Source: Paludibacter sp. (GTDB taxonomy: Bacteria; Bacteroidota; Bacteroidia; Bacteroidales; Paludibacteraceae). Taken from it: 64,000 bases of DNA. The position numbers and the translations under genes are program-made. The notes under the pieces were generated by a model that was given only the letters and a program-made list of their open reading frames with translations, was not told the origin of the DNA and made no database searches. This document shows, piece by piece, positions 25,927 to 34,024 of this stretch (the stretch's first letter is position 1; each line of letters begins with the position of its first letter). The stretch is taken from the NCBI GenBank assembly GCA_024710005.1, contig JANJVQ010000006.1, positions 109,579 through 173,578 of the forward strand. The letters run 5' to 3'.

Positions 25927-26714
25927 TTACTGTAAACATGCACACTATTTTGTGCTGATGGCAGGTAATTTACGCCTTTCCAGGTTACCATCAGAAAAAC
26001 AAATGAAATGATTACCAACCACAGGGTAAATCTCCCGGGTTTTGATTCCCGAAAGCGGATGTGCATGTATATCAGATAAGATGCAGCCGTAATGAATGCC
26101 CAGGTTTCTTTCGGGTCCCAACTCCAGTAATGTCCCCAGGCTTCTTTGGCCCATACAGCGCCGATGAGCAAACCAATCATCAGCAAACCAAAACCTACAT
26201 AAACCAGATTGTCGGTGAATGCAACCAATCGGAGGTTTGGCTCCTGCTTCCGGAACTGATACAACAGGATGATGGCGGCTATGGTTGCGGCACTCAGAAA
26301 AGAGTACGACAAAATGTACACCGTTACATGCGGCACGAACCAGATACTTTGCAGGGCCGGCATCAGGTTTTTGGAATGGATCTCGGGCTTCAACAGGTTT
26401 ATCAGGATAAATACCGAGGCAACAACCAAACTAAAAGACAATATCCAGCTGTATTTCCACTTTGCATACATTACCGAACCAATCGCAGAAAGGAAAAAGG
26501 TGTACCACAGCCGGGTTTCACCCATGGTACGCATAGGCGGGCGTTCCATGCCTATCCACATCAGCACGATAAAAGCCGCAAAAATAAAAATACCTGTTAT
26601 CGAAAATGTGATTGCCCATGCTTTCTGTTTAATGAGGTGCACAGTCAAAATAGCCAACAGCCAGCAAATCATTACCGGCAGCGCAAAAGAAATAAAATGT
26701 GTCCAGGTAATCAT
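25923..26714 (-). CDS. ccsA: Cytochrome c biogenesis protein CcsA (ResC-like)
   Basis: A 263-residue polytopic membrane protein of system II cytochrome c maturation, handing haem to apocytochromes outside the membrane. The haem-binding tryptophan-rich motif WGHYWSWDPKETWAFITAA is at about residues 190-208. Flanking histidines expected as haem ligands occur in FVPHVTVYILSY and in VHVYSN at the end. It overlaps the upstream resB by 4 bases (ATGA type), so the two are translationally coupled. Its likely customers are the multihaem proteins NrfA and NrfH encoded upstream in the same operon. Confidence 0.92.
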   Translation of the reverse strand: MITWTHFISFALPVMICWLLAILTVHLIKQKAWAITFSITGIFIFAAFIVLMWIGMERPPMRTMGETRLWYTFFLSAIGSVMYAKWKYSWILSFSLVVASVFILINLLKPEIHSKNLMPALQSIWFVPHVTVYILSYSFLSAATIAAIILLYQFRKQEPNLRLVAFTDNLVYVGFGLLMIGLLIGAVWAKEAWGHYWSWDPKETWAFITAASYLIYMHIRFRESKPGRFTLWLVIISFVFLMVTWKGVNYLPSAQNSVHVYSN

Positions 26715-27982
26715 GATTCCAATTCGTTTTTATGCTTTTTCTTCTTCCCCTCCCACATCAACAACACCGAGCCGGCAATAAACATCCACAATCCGATATA
26801 TACCCACAACAGCCAGGGGTCGTATACCAGTTCGAAGCTACTCCAACCCGATGATTTGCCCCGGTCTGTATCGTAACCATACTGATAAATCATCCAGCTG
26901 TCTATGCTGAGGGGCTTGTTGACTTCCAACTGATGCGCGATAGCTTTTTCGCTTTCGGTATAAACCACGATATCAGATCGAAACAGCTTTGCTTCGGGAC
27001 GAGTCATGACCAGACTGAGTTGCTCGTTTAATTCAAGTGTCATGTATAATTGCGCAAAATTACCGCAACAAACCCAGCCTGTCTTTTCTATGTTTTCTTT
27101 TGGGTTGGTCACGGTAACCAGTGCAGCCGGACAAGCACCCGGCATAGGCATGTAACGATAGGTACTGTCGCTGTTGCGGATGGCATCGTGCAGGTATTCT
27201 TTTACTTCAATTTTCCATCCGGCAATTTCGAAAACTGGTTGCAAAGTATCAATTTGTATCATTTGCGGTTTAGTTTTCGGTATGGCATCACCCGTGCTTT
27301 TATCCAGGATGGCTAATTTCGGTATATATTCTTCCATGTAGAAATCATTCAGTTTGATGGCTACGGGAAGTTCCAGGACTTCTTTTTCTTCATTATACAC
27401 CCGCCATTCAGTATTGCCTTCTTCCACATACATCACATAACGACGTAAATCGGCAGCTCCCATGCCTGCCGACATCATCAATAACAACAAGCCGATGTGA
27501 TTCAGGTAAAAGGCATAGTCTCTCCGGGTGAAATGCAACAAACGACGAATGACAACACTACTCAGGTTGATGATTGTGAGAAAATACACCAGCACAAATG
27601 CCCAGGAGCGGGTCATGGCATCGAAACCGAATATGTGATGACTGTGTACCGATGGCGGAGCTTGCATAACCAATCCCATGATGATGCCGAGCAATAACAT
27701 GGCTCCAATGACTGATACACTCAGCGGAATGCCTGATAACCAATTGAAAAAATGAGTTTTGTGTTTCAGACTTAAAAGAAATACAACAATAAAAATGACT
27801 GCCAACAGGATGATGTTAACCGGAAAGCGAATGATCTCGTAGTCGAAATCGCCGATGGTAAGTTGCAACAACCACCCTACCAATATAAAACCGGCGACAA
27901 CCACCAGGCTTTCTTTGTAGCCCCAGGGCGTTTGCCACCAGTTTTTCTGTTCAGTACCTGTACCCGGTTTTTCTTTCTGCAT
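26711..27982 (-). CDS. resB: Cytochrome c biogenesis protein ResB
   Basis: A 423-residue partner of CcsA in system II haem attachment. Topology is typical: hydrophobic segments at about residues 28-48, 58-75 and 90-110 plus one at about 165-185 (YAFYLNHIGLLLLMMSAGMGAADLRR), a large periplasmic domain (about 190-385), and a last helix (LLWVYIGLWMFIAGSVLLMWEGKKKKH) before a lysine-rich tail. It sits 18 bases after nrfA and overlaps ccsA by 4. The gene set and order nrfH-nrfA-resB-ccsA are established for Bacteroidota and epsilonproteobacterial-type nitrite reduction loci. Confidence 0.9.
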   Translation of the reverse strand: MQKEKPGTGTEQKNWWQTPWGYKESLVVVAGFILVGWLLQLTIGDFDYEIIRFPVNIILLAVIFIVVFLLSLKHKTHFFNWLSGIPLSVSVIGAMLLLGIIMGLVMQAPPSVHSHHIFGFDAMTRSWAFVLVYFLTIINLSSVVIRRLLHFTRRDYAFYLNHIGLLLLMMSAGMGAADLRRYVMYVEEGNTEWRVYNEEKEVLELPVAIKLNDFYMEEYIPKLAILDKSTGDAIPKTKPQMIQIDTLQPVFEIAGWKIEVKEYLHDAIRNSDSTYRYMPMPGACPAALVTVTNPKENIEKTGWVCCGNFAQLYMTLELNEQLSLVMTRPEAKLFRSDIVVYTESEKAIAHQLEVNKPLSIDSWMIYQYGYDTDRGKSSGWSSFELVYDPWLLWVYIGLWMFIAGSVLLMWEGKKKKHKNELES

Positions 27983-28000
27983 CGTCAGTATCAGGCTGAA

Positions 28001-29512
28001 TTATAGTTTTTGTGATGTTAACTTACCTCTCTCTTCTGCATTTTTAATCCAGGCTGGAATAACTTCTTTCTTGAAAGTATTTTTCTTTTCAATCAATTTT
28101 TTCATATCCAGACCGATGTATTCCTGCGCTTTTGCTTTTGTCGAAATGTCCGGCATTTTCACATCACCTTTCACATTCAAAGCAAAAAGCACCTTTTGCA
28201 GGGCAAGTTGTGCTTGCAGGGTTCGATCCAGACTATGCGCCAGAATGCGTTGCGATTCAACAGGAGCGTGGAAGGTAGCGCCATGACTGGCCACCACGAA
28301 ATCCCAGCGCCATTGTGCCTGACGAATCAGTTGTAATGCTTCTTTCATTTGCGGTTCGGTAGCTCCGTTTTCCCAGGCAAATTGGGCGGTAACGTGCGCT
28401 TTGGCTAATTCAGCTTCTACCCTATCTCTTATTTCTAATGCTTTATCCTGATATTCGTACACATAATTTCGGAGATTCTCTTCACTATCACGGTGACAGG
28501 TCTGGCAGGTACTCGAAATATTTTTCAGCGGACTCATAATCCGGTGGTCGCTGTACTTGATGCCGCCATCCACTTTGTAAGGCATGTGACAATCGGCACA
28601 GGACAAACCCCGTTGTGCATGCGGACCCATCTGGAACAATTCGAAGTCAGGGTGCTGCGCTTTCAGCATGGGCGCCTTACTCAACTTGTGTACCCAGTCG
28701 ACATGTCCCACCTCGTCGTAATATTTTTCCATGGCTTCCACCGTCAGTCCTTCATGCCAGGGGAAAGTCAGGTATTTTTCTTCTCCTTTGAAGTAATACT
28801 CCACGTGACATTGTGCACAAGCCAACGAACGCATTTCCTGAGCGGTCGCTTTGGTCACATCTTTCCCCAACCGTTGATATCCCTCTATCAAACCGGGGCG
28901 GGAAATACTGAGTTGCATGGTTTGGTGGTCGTGACAATCGGCACATCCGATTGGATTGACGATTTCATGTCCCAGTTCCGACCATTTGCCGGAATAAAAC
29001 TCCGTGATGCCCTTTTCGTGCATCATGCGGGGCACATCGGGACTCTTACACGACCAACAAGTTCCCGGCTGCAAATTCCCTTCGTGGGTGTGTGGGTCAG
29101 GAGAACCAGTACGCAAGGTATTCCGCACATCCTCCACAGCGTGCATGTGACCACGTGGCGCCATATAGTCCATCGCGAAAGCATAACCTGCCCACAGCAC
29201 CACCATTTCCGGGCGCGACTCCAGTACATCTTCCGGCATATTGCCCATGTGTTTACTTTTGAAATCCATATTGGCAGTCTGCTTCCAGGTTTCATACTCA
29301 CGCGGATAGTTGATTCCCCAGACATCACTCCGGCCTTCAAACTCCTTGATTTCCACCCTGCGGTTGTTGAACACACTGGCAATTTCGGCCCTGCGTTCCG
29401 TGATGGAAGCCGCCAGCAATCCAATCAGGAATACCACCAGCATAATCGAGAAAAACAATACCCATCCCCAGACGGGCTTGCGGCTGATAAAATCGGATAA
29501 TCGGTGTAGCAT
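28001..29512 (-). CDS. nrfA: Ammonia-forming cytochrome c nitrite reductase catalytic subunit
   Basis: A 503-residue pentahaem enzyme reducing nitrite to ammonium with six electrons in the periplasm. The active-site haem motif CWSCK (152-156; Lys replaces the His ligand) and four CxxCH motifs at 190-194, 232-236, 305-309 and 336-340 are all present. PWHEGLTVEAMEKYYDE, QHPDFELFQMGPHAQRG and SDHRIMSPL supply the conserved Ca-site and active-site histidines. A single N-terminal helix (about 16-36) would anchor it to the membrane. NrfH is encoded just upstream, so electrons come from the quinol pool. NrfA also reduces NO in other bacteria. Confidence 0.97.
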   Translation of the reverse strand: MLHRLSDFISRKPVWGWVLFFSIMLVVFLIGLLAASITERRAEIASVFNNRRVEIKEFEGRSDVWGINYPREYETWKQTANMDFKSKHMGNMPEDVLESRPEMVVLWAGYAFAMDYMAPRGHMHAVEDVRNTLRTGSPDPHTHEGNLQPGTCWSCKSPDVPRMMHEKGITEFYSGKWSELGHEIVNPIGCADCHDHQTMQLSISRPGLIEGYQRLGKDVTKATAQEMRSLACAQCHVEYYFKGEEKYLTFPWHEGLTVEAMEKYYDEVGHVDWVHKLSKAPMLKAQHPDFELFQMGPHAQRGLSCADCHMPYKVDGGIKYSDHRIMSPLKNISSTCQTCHRDSEENLRNYVYEYQDKALEIRDRVEAELAKAHVTAQFAWENGATEPQMKEALQLIRQAQWRWDFVVASHGATFHAPVESQRILAHSLDRTLQAQLALQKVLFALNVKGDVKMPDISTKAKAQEYIGLDMKKLIEKKNTFKKEVIPAWIKNAEERGKLTSQKL

Positions 29513-29528
29513 AATATTATATTTTTGG

Positions 29529-29587
29529 GTCTACAGTCTACAGTCTACGGTTTCCGACTGATGACTGTTGACTGTAGACAGTTGACA
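29529..29587. repeat. Extragenic TCTACAG repeats and inverted repeat between nrfH and nrfA
   Basis: TCTACAG is iterated at the left, and GTCTACAGTC (29529-29538) is exactly inverted as GACTGTAGAC (29570-29579). Related strings occur in the elements at 10427 and 40762. It lies inside the presumed nrfHA transcript and could form a hairpin there. Confidence 0.65.
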
Positions 29588-29591
29588 TTTA

Positions 29592-30170
29592 TTATTTCAT
29601 CGCCTTCTTCAACCACCCCGGAATCGGTGATTCGGGCAATGGTGTTACAATGGCATTGGGCGTGGAAGCAATGCTGCTTTCTTTGCCGTGGGCAACGGAG
29701 GTATGGCAATCCCAGCAAGCTTTGCCTTTCCCTTCGCGCGCTTCATCAAACGACATCATGCCCGTACCCACGAATTCATTATTCAGCTGATCATGACAAC
29801 GGATGCAGTTTTCCATGACCACATTCGAACTGGCCCTGCGTGCGCGAATCGCGATAGGTTCAGCACGCATGGTAAATACAGCCGAATGGAGCAATCCATC
29901 CATCGCTTTGAAATAATACTTTTTGAATATGTTATCCTGGGGTACGTGACAGTCGTTGCAATTGGTCCACTTCGCATGCGAATTGTGGAACCAGGTCTGA
30001 TAGTAAGGAGTCATGATGTGGCAATTCACGCAGGCGGCCGGGTCGTCGAACAGGTACATGTGTGCTTTCGACATATACACCGTATAAGACCCGAGACCGG
30101 CAATCAATCCACCAAAAATAATAATTGGCAGGATAAATCGCTTGGGTATGAATTTTTTCTTTTCCTTCAT
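29592..30170 (-). CDS. nrfH: Cytochrome c nitrite reductase small subunit (NapC/NirT family)
   Basis: A 192-residue membrane-anchored tetrahaem quinol dehydrogenase that passes electrons to NrfA. A single N-terminal helix (about 12-32, FILPIIIFGGLIAGLGSYTVY) follows a Lys-rich cytoplasmic end. Four CxxCH motifs lie at residues 47-51 (CVNCH), 71-75 (CNDCH), 122-126 (CIRCH) and 152-156 (CWDCH). The ATG at 30170 is chosen over one at 30248, because it gives the usual short basic start MKEKKKF and leaves room for a promoter. First gene of the nrfHA-resB-ccsA unit. Confidence 0.95.
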   Translation of the reverse strand: MKEKKKFIPKRFILPIIIFGGLIAGLGSYTVYMSKAHMYLFDDPAACVNCHIMTPYYQTWFHNSHAKWTNCNDCHVPQDNIFKKYYFKAMDGLLHSAVFTMRAEPIAIRARRASSNVVMENCIRCHDQLNNEFVGTGMMSFDEAREGKGKACWDCHTSVAHGKESSIASTPNAIVTPLPESPIPGWLKKAMK

Positions 30171-30255
30171 TTGTACAGTTTTTATTTGTAAGAAATGAAA
30201 AAAGGGGAATGGTGATTTTTTCAGTTTATTGTTTGATGAATAATTCAATCAAGGG

Positions 30256-30263
30256 CAAATATA
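30256..30263 (-). promoter_or_regulatory. Bacteroidota -7 box (TATATTTG) for nrfHA
   Basis: On the minus strand this reads TATATTTG, a full consensus match, 85 bases upstream of the nrfH ATG. A CTTG-like partial -33 lies 18 bases further upstream. The long leader could carry regulation. Confidence 0.45.
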
Positions 30264-30311
30264 GTGATTTTTTTGAAAGGGCAAGAGAACTGATTCAAAA
30301 TACAAAAAATA

Positions 30312-30331
30312 TTTTTTTTTTGGGGGGGGGG
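30312..30331. repeat. Homopolymer junction T10-G10
   Basis: Ten T are followed directly by ten G in the divergent region between nrfH and the T9SS protein gene. Such tracts change length by slippage in vivo and are also prone to sequencing error. No gene lies in 30264-30506. Confidence 0.7.
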
Positions 30332-30365
30332 ATCACTAATTCTTGTGTCTACTTTTAAATTTGAC

Positions 30366-30373
30366 TATCTTTG
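30366..30373 (+). promoter_or_regulatory. Bacteroidota -7 box (TATCTTTG)
   Basis: TATCTTTG matches TAnnTTTG and points toward the T9SS protein gene at 30507, leaving a leader of about 125 bases. It lies 35 bases after the G10 tract, so tract length could shift upstream sequence relative to it. Confidence 0.35.
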
Positions 30374-30506
30374 GGGGAGCTTACAGGGGAATATCTGATA
30401 AAATACAGTTTTCTTCCTAATTTAAAAATTACCCTGTAAACTATTATTACTAATTTATTGTTTAATCTTTCAAAAGTTTAATAATAACATTAAATAAATT
30501 TCATTT

Positions 30507-32135
30507 ATGAAGAAAATCTACTTATCACTCTTTGTTGTCAGTTTAGTAACTTTTGTATCTGCCCAATGGCAAATGCGTAATTCTTTTCAAACAAGTTACA
30601 TCGATAATCTATCAGTTGTCAACAGCAATGTCATTTGGGTGGCCGATCAAACTGATCAGGCAGTTTCTATTTCAACTGATGGTGGACAATCCTGGATTAA
30701 AAATGACTTTCAGGCAGGGTCTTTTGTTGGCGAAAAAACCCTGGGGACATTTTCTGCCGTGAATGATTCGGTTGCCTATATTATTGCAGCTGGACTAAAT
30801 GCCGAGGGTGCTGCCAATAACGGAGTTTTCAAAACCAATAATGGTGGAAAAAACTGGACTCACCTTCCGGGTGCCTTTTCAGCAACATCCTTTCCTAATT
30901 TTGTTTATTTCTGGAATATTAATGAAGGGGTGGCTATCGGAGATGCTTATCCTAATCAGTATTTTGAAATTTATACTACTTCGAATGCCGGACAGACCTG
31001 GGATAAGGTGCAGGATAGCAATCAGGCCAATGGTAATGCTGAATGGGGACTTAACTCCGGGGCACACCTCAGGGTAGTAAATGAAACCATCTATTTCACT
31101 ACCAGCGGTGGACGGATTTTTAAATCTGCTGACAAAGGTAAAAACTGGACAGCCATCAATACACCGGCAACATCCAATAATTACATGAGCTTTGATTTTA
31201 AAAATGATAACGAGGGTATGGTTGTTTTTTCTAATTCATCAGCAGGTGAGAAATTTGTCTACACGACTGTGAATGGTGGCGCTGACTGGATTCAACAAAC
31301 CGGTGGTGAATACTGGTTCTTACGGCAAATTAAGTATGATGCGTCGCGAAACATCTATTTTTCAACCAGTCAATACGGACTGGCATATTCTGATGATAAT
31401 GGTGCGACCTGGACGCGACATCCATCTTTTATCAACATTTCACTTGGAGGATTACAAATTCTTCCAAACAACAGGGTAATGATTGGTGGTTGGGGTAGTA
31501 TTTATTATGCCGACAATTACACCGACACAAATCCAACGGTAACTTCGGCTGATTCTCCTGAAAACAATAAAATTAATGTGTATTTCAGTGATGATATTGA
31601 TATTGAATCCGGTTCTGTTGCTTCTAATTTCCTGGTTACACGATTACTGCATTATGAAACCGGAATTGAAATCGACACCATACCGGTTGCTACTGCACTT
31701 TTAGATGACCTTGATAAAAAAAGAGTCATATTAACTATGGCTGAAGATGTTCCTTTCGACACCATTACGGTCAGAACTTATGAAATCGTTTCAACACAGG
31801 GACTGCCTGTGTTATTCTCAGGTGCCGGTTCAAGAGCTCAATTCATTAAAACTAATAACACTGGCCTACATGAATTATCAGCACAGAGTTTGAAAGTTTA
31901 TCCAAATCCGGCAAAAGACATTGTAAATATTGAATTGAATGAAAATTTACCTGTATCCGGATTAAAAATCATCAATACAACAGGACAATTAATATATGAA
32001 GATCAACTTTTCAACCTAAATCAAGGTTCAATAATCACTATACCTTTAAATATGAATAGTGGCGTTTATTATTTGCAAATTACCAATCAAGACGGTCAGG
32101 CAATTACAACCAGAAAACTGATTAAGCAGGAATAA
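30507..32135 (+). CDS. Secreted YCF48/BNR-repeat protein with T9SS sorting domain
   Basis: A 542-residue exoprotein. The signal peptide (KIYLSLFVVSLVTFVSAQ) ends at about residue 19. Residues 25-345 form a beta-propeller of sialidase-like BNR/YCF48 repeats; the Asp-box pattern S-x-D-x-G-x-x-W recurs as STDGGQSW, TNNGGKNW, TSNAGQTW, SADKGKNW, VNGGADW and SDDNGATW. A bacterial Ig-like domain (about 350-450) follows, and the C-terminal T9SS type A sorting domain starts at LKVYPNPAKDIVNIEL (about 463). The sialidase catalytic residues are not evident, so it is probably a binding or structural protein. It is divergent from nrfHA and monocistronic. Confidence 0.85.
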   Translation: MKKIYLSLFVVSLVTFVSAQWQMRNSFQTSYIDNLSVVNSNVIWVADQTDQAVSISTDGGQSWIKNDFQAGSFVGEKTLGTFSAVNDSVAYIIAAGLNAEGAANNGVFKTNNGGKNWTHLPGAFSATSFPNFVYFWNINEGVAIGDAYPNQYFEIYTTSNAGQTWDKVQDSNQANGNAEWGLNSGAHLRVVNETIYFTTSGGRIFKSADKGKNWTAINTPATSNNYMSFDFKNDNEGMVVFSNSSAGEKFVYTTVNGGADWIQQTGGEYWFLRQIKYDASRNIYFSTSQYGLAYSDDNGATWTRHPSFINISLGGLQILPNNRVMIGGWGSIYYADNYTDTNPTVTSADSPENNKINVYFSDDIDIESGSVASNFLVTRLLHYETGIEIDTIPVATALLDDLDKKRVILTMAEDVPFDTITVRTYEIVSTQGLPVLFSGAGSRAQFIKTNNTGLHELSAQSLKVYPNPAKDIVNIELNENLPVSGLKIINTTGQLIYEDQLFNLNQGSIITIPLNMNSGVYYLQITNQDGQAITTRKLIKQE

Positions 32136-32158
32136 GACACTTGAATGATCCTTAAAAC

Positions 32159-32200
32159 AAAGCAGGCTTTTCGATAAGAATCTTACGAATGGCCTGCTTT
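32159..32200 (+). terminator. Terminator hairpin after the YCF48-like gene
   Basis: AAAGCAGGC (32159-32167) pairs with GCCTGCTTT (32192-32200), followed by CTTTTTC. It sits 23 bases after the stop codon and could serve both convergent genes. Confidence 0.75.
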
Positions 32201-32250
32201 CTTTTTCAGCACAATGTCATTAATTATGCTGCTATCACCAATTCATAGAC

Positions 32251-33378
32251 CTACATCCCTATCGGCTTGATATACTTTCTGATTTCCTTAACATCAATCA
32301 TTGTAAGGGTAGCAGAATCCTTGTATTGCTCGTAACGCTCCTTGCCTTTGTCGATGGCTTTGATAAAGGAATCGTAGGATTCAACGCCAAGAAACTCGGT
32401 TAGCTTTTTTGTTAGTCCGGTTTCTTCGGTACCCAATAAAGTTGTTTCCAAGAATTCCATTTTGGTATGTTTTCTATTCACATAGAATCCCAGAAACATG
32501 TGCCCGGGAACACGGACCAACACGGGATCAATGCCGATGGCTTTCAGTAGGGAAGCAAACAGGACGGTGCCATCCACACAGTTGGCCTGTGAGTAGGTCA
32601 ACGCTTCCTCGATTGTCCTGACACGCTGGGAAAAGTAAACCGGCGACGACTGGCTCGACTCAATCAGGTTACTATAATGAATCCCCCTGGTTTCCAAAGC
32701 GTTCCAGATAGACAAAACCTGCGCGTACACATTCATTTCTTTGCCACCCTGATATCCCTTGTATGATTTGATGATGCCGGTTTCCAGCCCTTCTTTCAGT
32801 ATTTGCTGAATCAACGGATGATCTTCATTTACATAAGCGGCAAAAAGCATGTTGAAGTCAATCAGTCGTTCACCATCGCGCATGGCAAACACGCACTCGT
32901 TGATGCTGCGTAAATTCAGCGTTTTCGAACGTTCGCCCGCATCTTCGCCGTTTACAGTCAGTTGCACGACCATATTCACAGGCGTCGGCTGACTCAGTTT
33001 TCTCAATACATCGTATTTCCAGTTGATTACCGGCTTGTAGATATAACGGTCATCAGCCTTATCGCAGCTAAATACAGCTTTCGAAGCATACCAGTATTCC
33101 GATTCTTTAACCTCCACTTCTATTTTGGTATTGTTATCTTTCGGAACTAAATAAATTGAAACATACTCTTTCAGAACCCGGATGGATTGATTGCGTTTGC
33201 TGTTCTGCACATCCACTTCATTGTTTTCATCATAACCTGCAAGTGCTAATACTGCCGAAGGATAAATCGAATTGTCATTCTTGTCTTCAAACCCCCATTC
33301 GATGAGTTGAAAAAGCGAACAGGAAGTCATCAGCAACAGGATTGCTGAGAGCAAAATCAATATTTTTTTATTATTCAT
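32251..33378 (-). CDS. Transglutaminase-like lipoprotein of unknown function
   Basis: A 375-residue protein with a lipoprotein signal (ILILLSAILLLMTSCSLF, Cys at about 20). The C-terminal half carries a papain/transglutaminase-like pattern: SQANCVDGTVLFASLLKAIGI (Cys at about 266) followed by GHMFLGFYV (His at about 297), a plausible Cys-His pair. The N-terminal half is a beta-rich domain without a clear match. Similar lipoproteins occur in Bacteroidota without known substrate. It is divergent from the Rrf2 regulator and its relation to the NO genes is uncertain. Confidence 0.7.
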   Translation of the reverse strand: MNNKKILILLSAILLLMTSCSLFQLIEWGFEDKNDNSIYPSAVLALAGYDENNEVDVQNSKRNQSIRVLKEYVSIYLVPKDNNTKIEVEVKESEYWYASKAVFSCDKADDRYIYKPVINWKYDVLRKLSQPTPVNMVVQLTVNGEDAGERSKTLNLRSINECVFAMRDGERLIDFNMLFAAYVNEDHPLIQQILKEGLETGIIKSYKGYQGGKEMNVYAQVLSIWNALETRGIHYSNLIESSQSSPVYFSQRVRTIEEALTYSQANCVDGTVLFASLLKAIGIDPVLVRVPGHMFLGFYVNRKHTKMEFLETTLLGTEETGLTKKLTEFLGVESYDSFIKAIDKGKERYEQYKDSATLTMIDVKEIRKYIKPIGM

Positions 33379-33420
33379 TTAAATATGGGTATCGAATTGA
33401 ATTACAATTTTTTTGCCTTG

Positions 33421-33428
33421 CAAAAGTA
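33421..33428 (-). promoter_or_regulatory. Bacteroidota -7 box (TACTTTTG) for the transglutaminase-like gene
   Basis: Minus-strand TACTTTTG, a full TAnnTTTG match, ends 43 bases before the ATG at 33378. No -33 match was seen. Confidence 0.45.
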
Positions 33429-33481
33429 TCGATATTTAATGAATTATCATGCTTATTCTTTTATATTTTTTATCGTTAATA

Positions 33482-33534
33482 TTTGTTACTTCAAAGATAA
33501 TATTTACATTTGCATAAAATATTACTTCAAAGTA
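33482..33534 (+). promoter_or_regulatory. Complete promoter with two operator-like repeats in front of the Rrf2 gene
   Basis: A -33 TTTG (33482-33485) and a -7 TACATTTG (33505-33512) are separated by the ideal 19 bases. The 11-mer TTACTTCAAAG occurs at 33486-33496, between the boxes, and again at 33522-33532, just after the expected start of transcription. The second copy extends to the palindrome TACTTCAAAGTA (33523-33534). This arrangement suits autorepression by the encoded Rrf2 protein. The protein-DNA link is inference. Confidence 0.7.
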
Positions 33535-33541
33535 GCATTTA

Positions 33542-33955
33542 ATGAAACTTTCCAACACATCGGAATACGCCCTGCGCATCCTCTGCTTTATGACAAAGGA
33601 TGAAAATCGCTTGTACTCAGCTAAATACCTGATAGATGAGTTGAAGATTTCAGACAAATACCTGCGCCGCTTGATGACCGATCTTACAAAAGCAGGCTTT
33701 ATCACCAGCATACAGGGACGGGACGGAGGATATAAATTTCTGAAAAGTTCCGGCGAAATATACCTGGCTGACGTAATAAACGCTGTGGAAGGAATGGATA
33801 AATATACGGGGTGTGCACTCGGTTTTTGTGAATGTAGTGATACAAATCCCTGCGTGATGCATTCGACCTGGGTGCCGGTAAGGGAGGAATTTTTAAAAGC
33901 ATTTACAACTAAGACTATCAGAGATTTGGATATTATGACTGTAACTAAATATTAA
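33542..33955 (+). CDS. Rrf2 family regulator, NsrR-like, probable NO/redox sensor
   Basis: A 137-residue winged-helix repressor. The N-terminal MKLSNTSEYALRILCFM and the recognition region LKISDKYLRRLMTDLTKAGFITSIQGRDGGYKF are standard Rrf2. The iron-sulfur cluster segment is GCALGFCECSDTNPCVMH (about 97-114), with cysteines spaced C-x4-C-x-C-x5-C. Members of this group (NsrR, IscR) sense NO or cluster status. The next gene is an NO reductase 69 bases downstream, which supports an NsrR-like role. Its own promoter carries two matching palindromic repeats. The exact ligand cysteines cannot be assigned by eye. Confidence 0.85.
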   Translation: MKLSNTSEYALRILCFMTKDENRLYSAKYLIDELKISDKYLRRLMTDLTKAGFITSIQGRDGGYKFLKSSGEIYLADVINAVEGMDKYTGCALGFCECSDTNPCVMHSTWVPVREEFLKAFTTKTIRDLDIMTVTKY

Positions 33956-34024
33956 TTTTTTAATTTAATATACTACTTTACCGTATTATTTAATTCGATT
34001 ATTTAATGATTAAAATTTTGTAAC

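Noticed and set aside
26061..26876. Long plus-strand reading frame (271 codons) opposite ccsA/resB
   Set aside because: It is the antisense of two well-supported cytochrome biogenesis genes and has no family resemblance.
28493..29500. 335-codon plus-strand frame opposite nrfA
   Set aside because: The minus strand encodes all five NrfA haem motifs; the plus frame is a shadow rich in His and Thr.
30507..32135. Active sialidase
   Set aside because: Only Asp-box propeller repeats are visible; the catalytic Arg triad, Tyr and Glu could not be identified.
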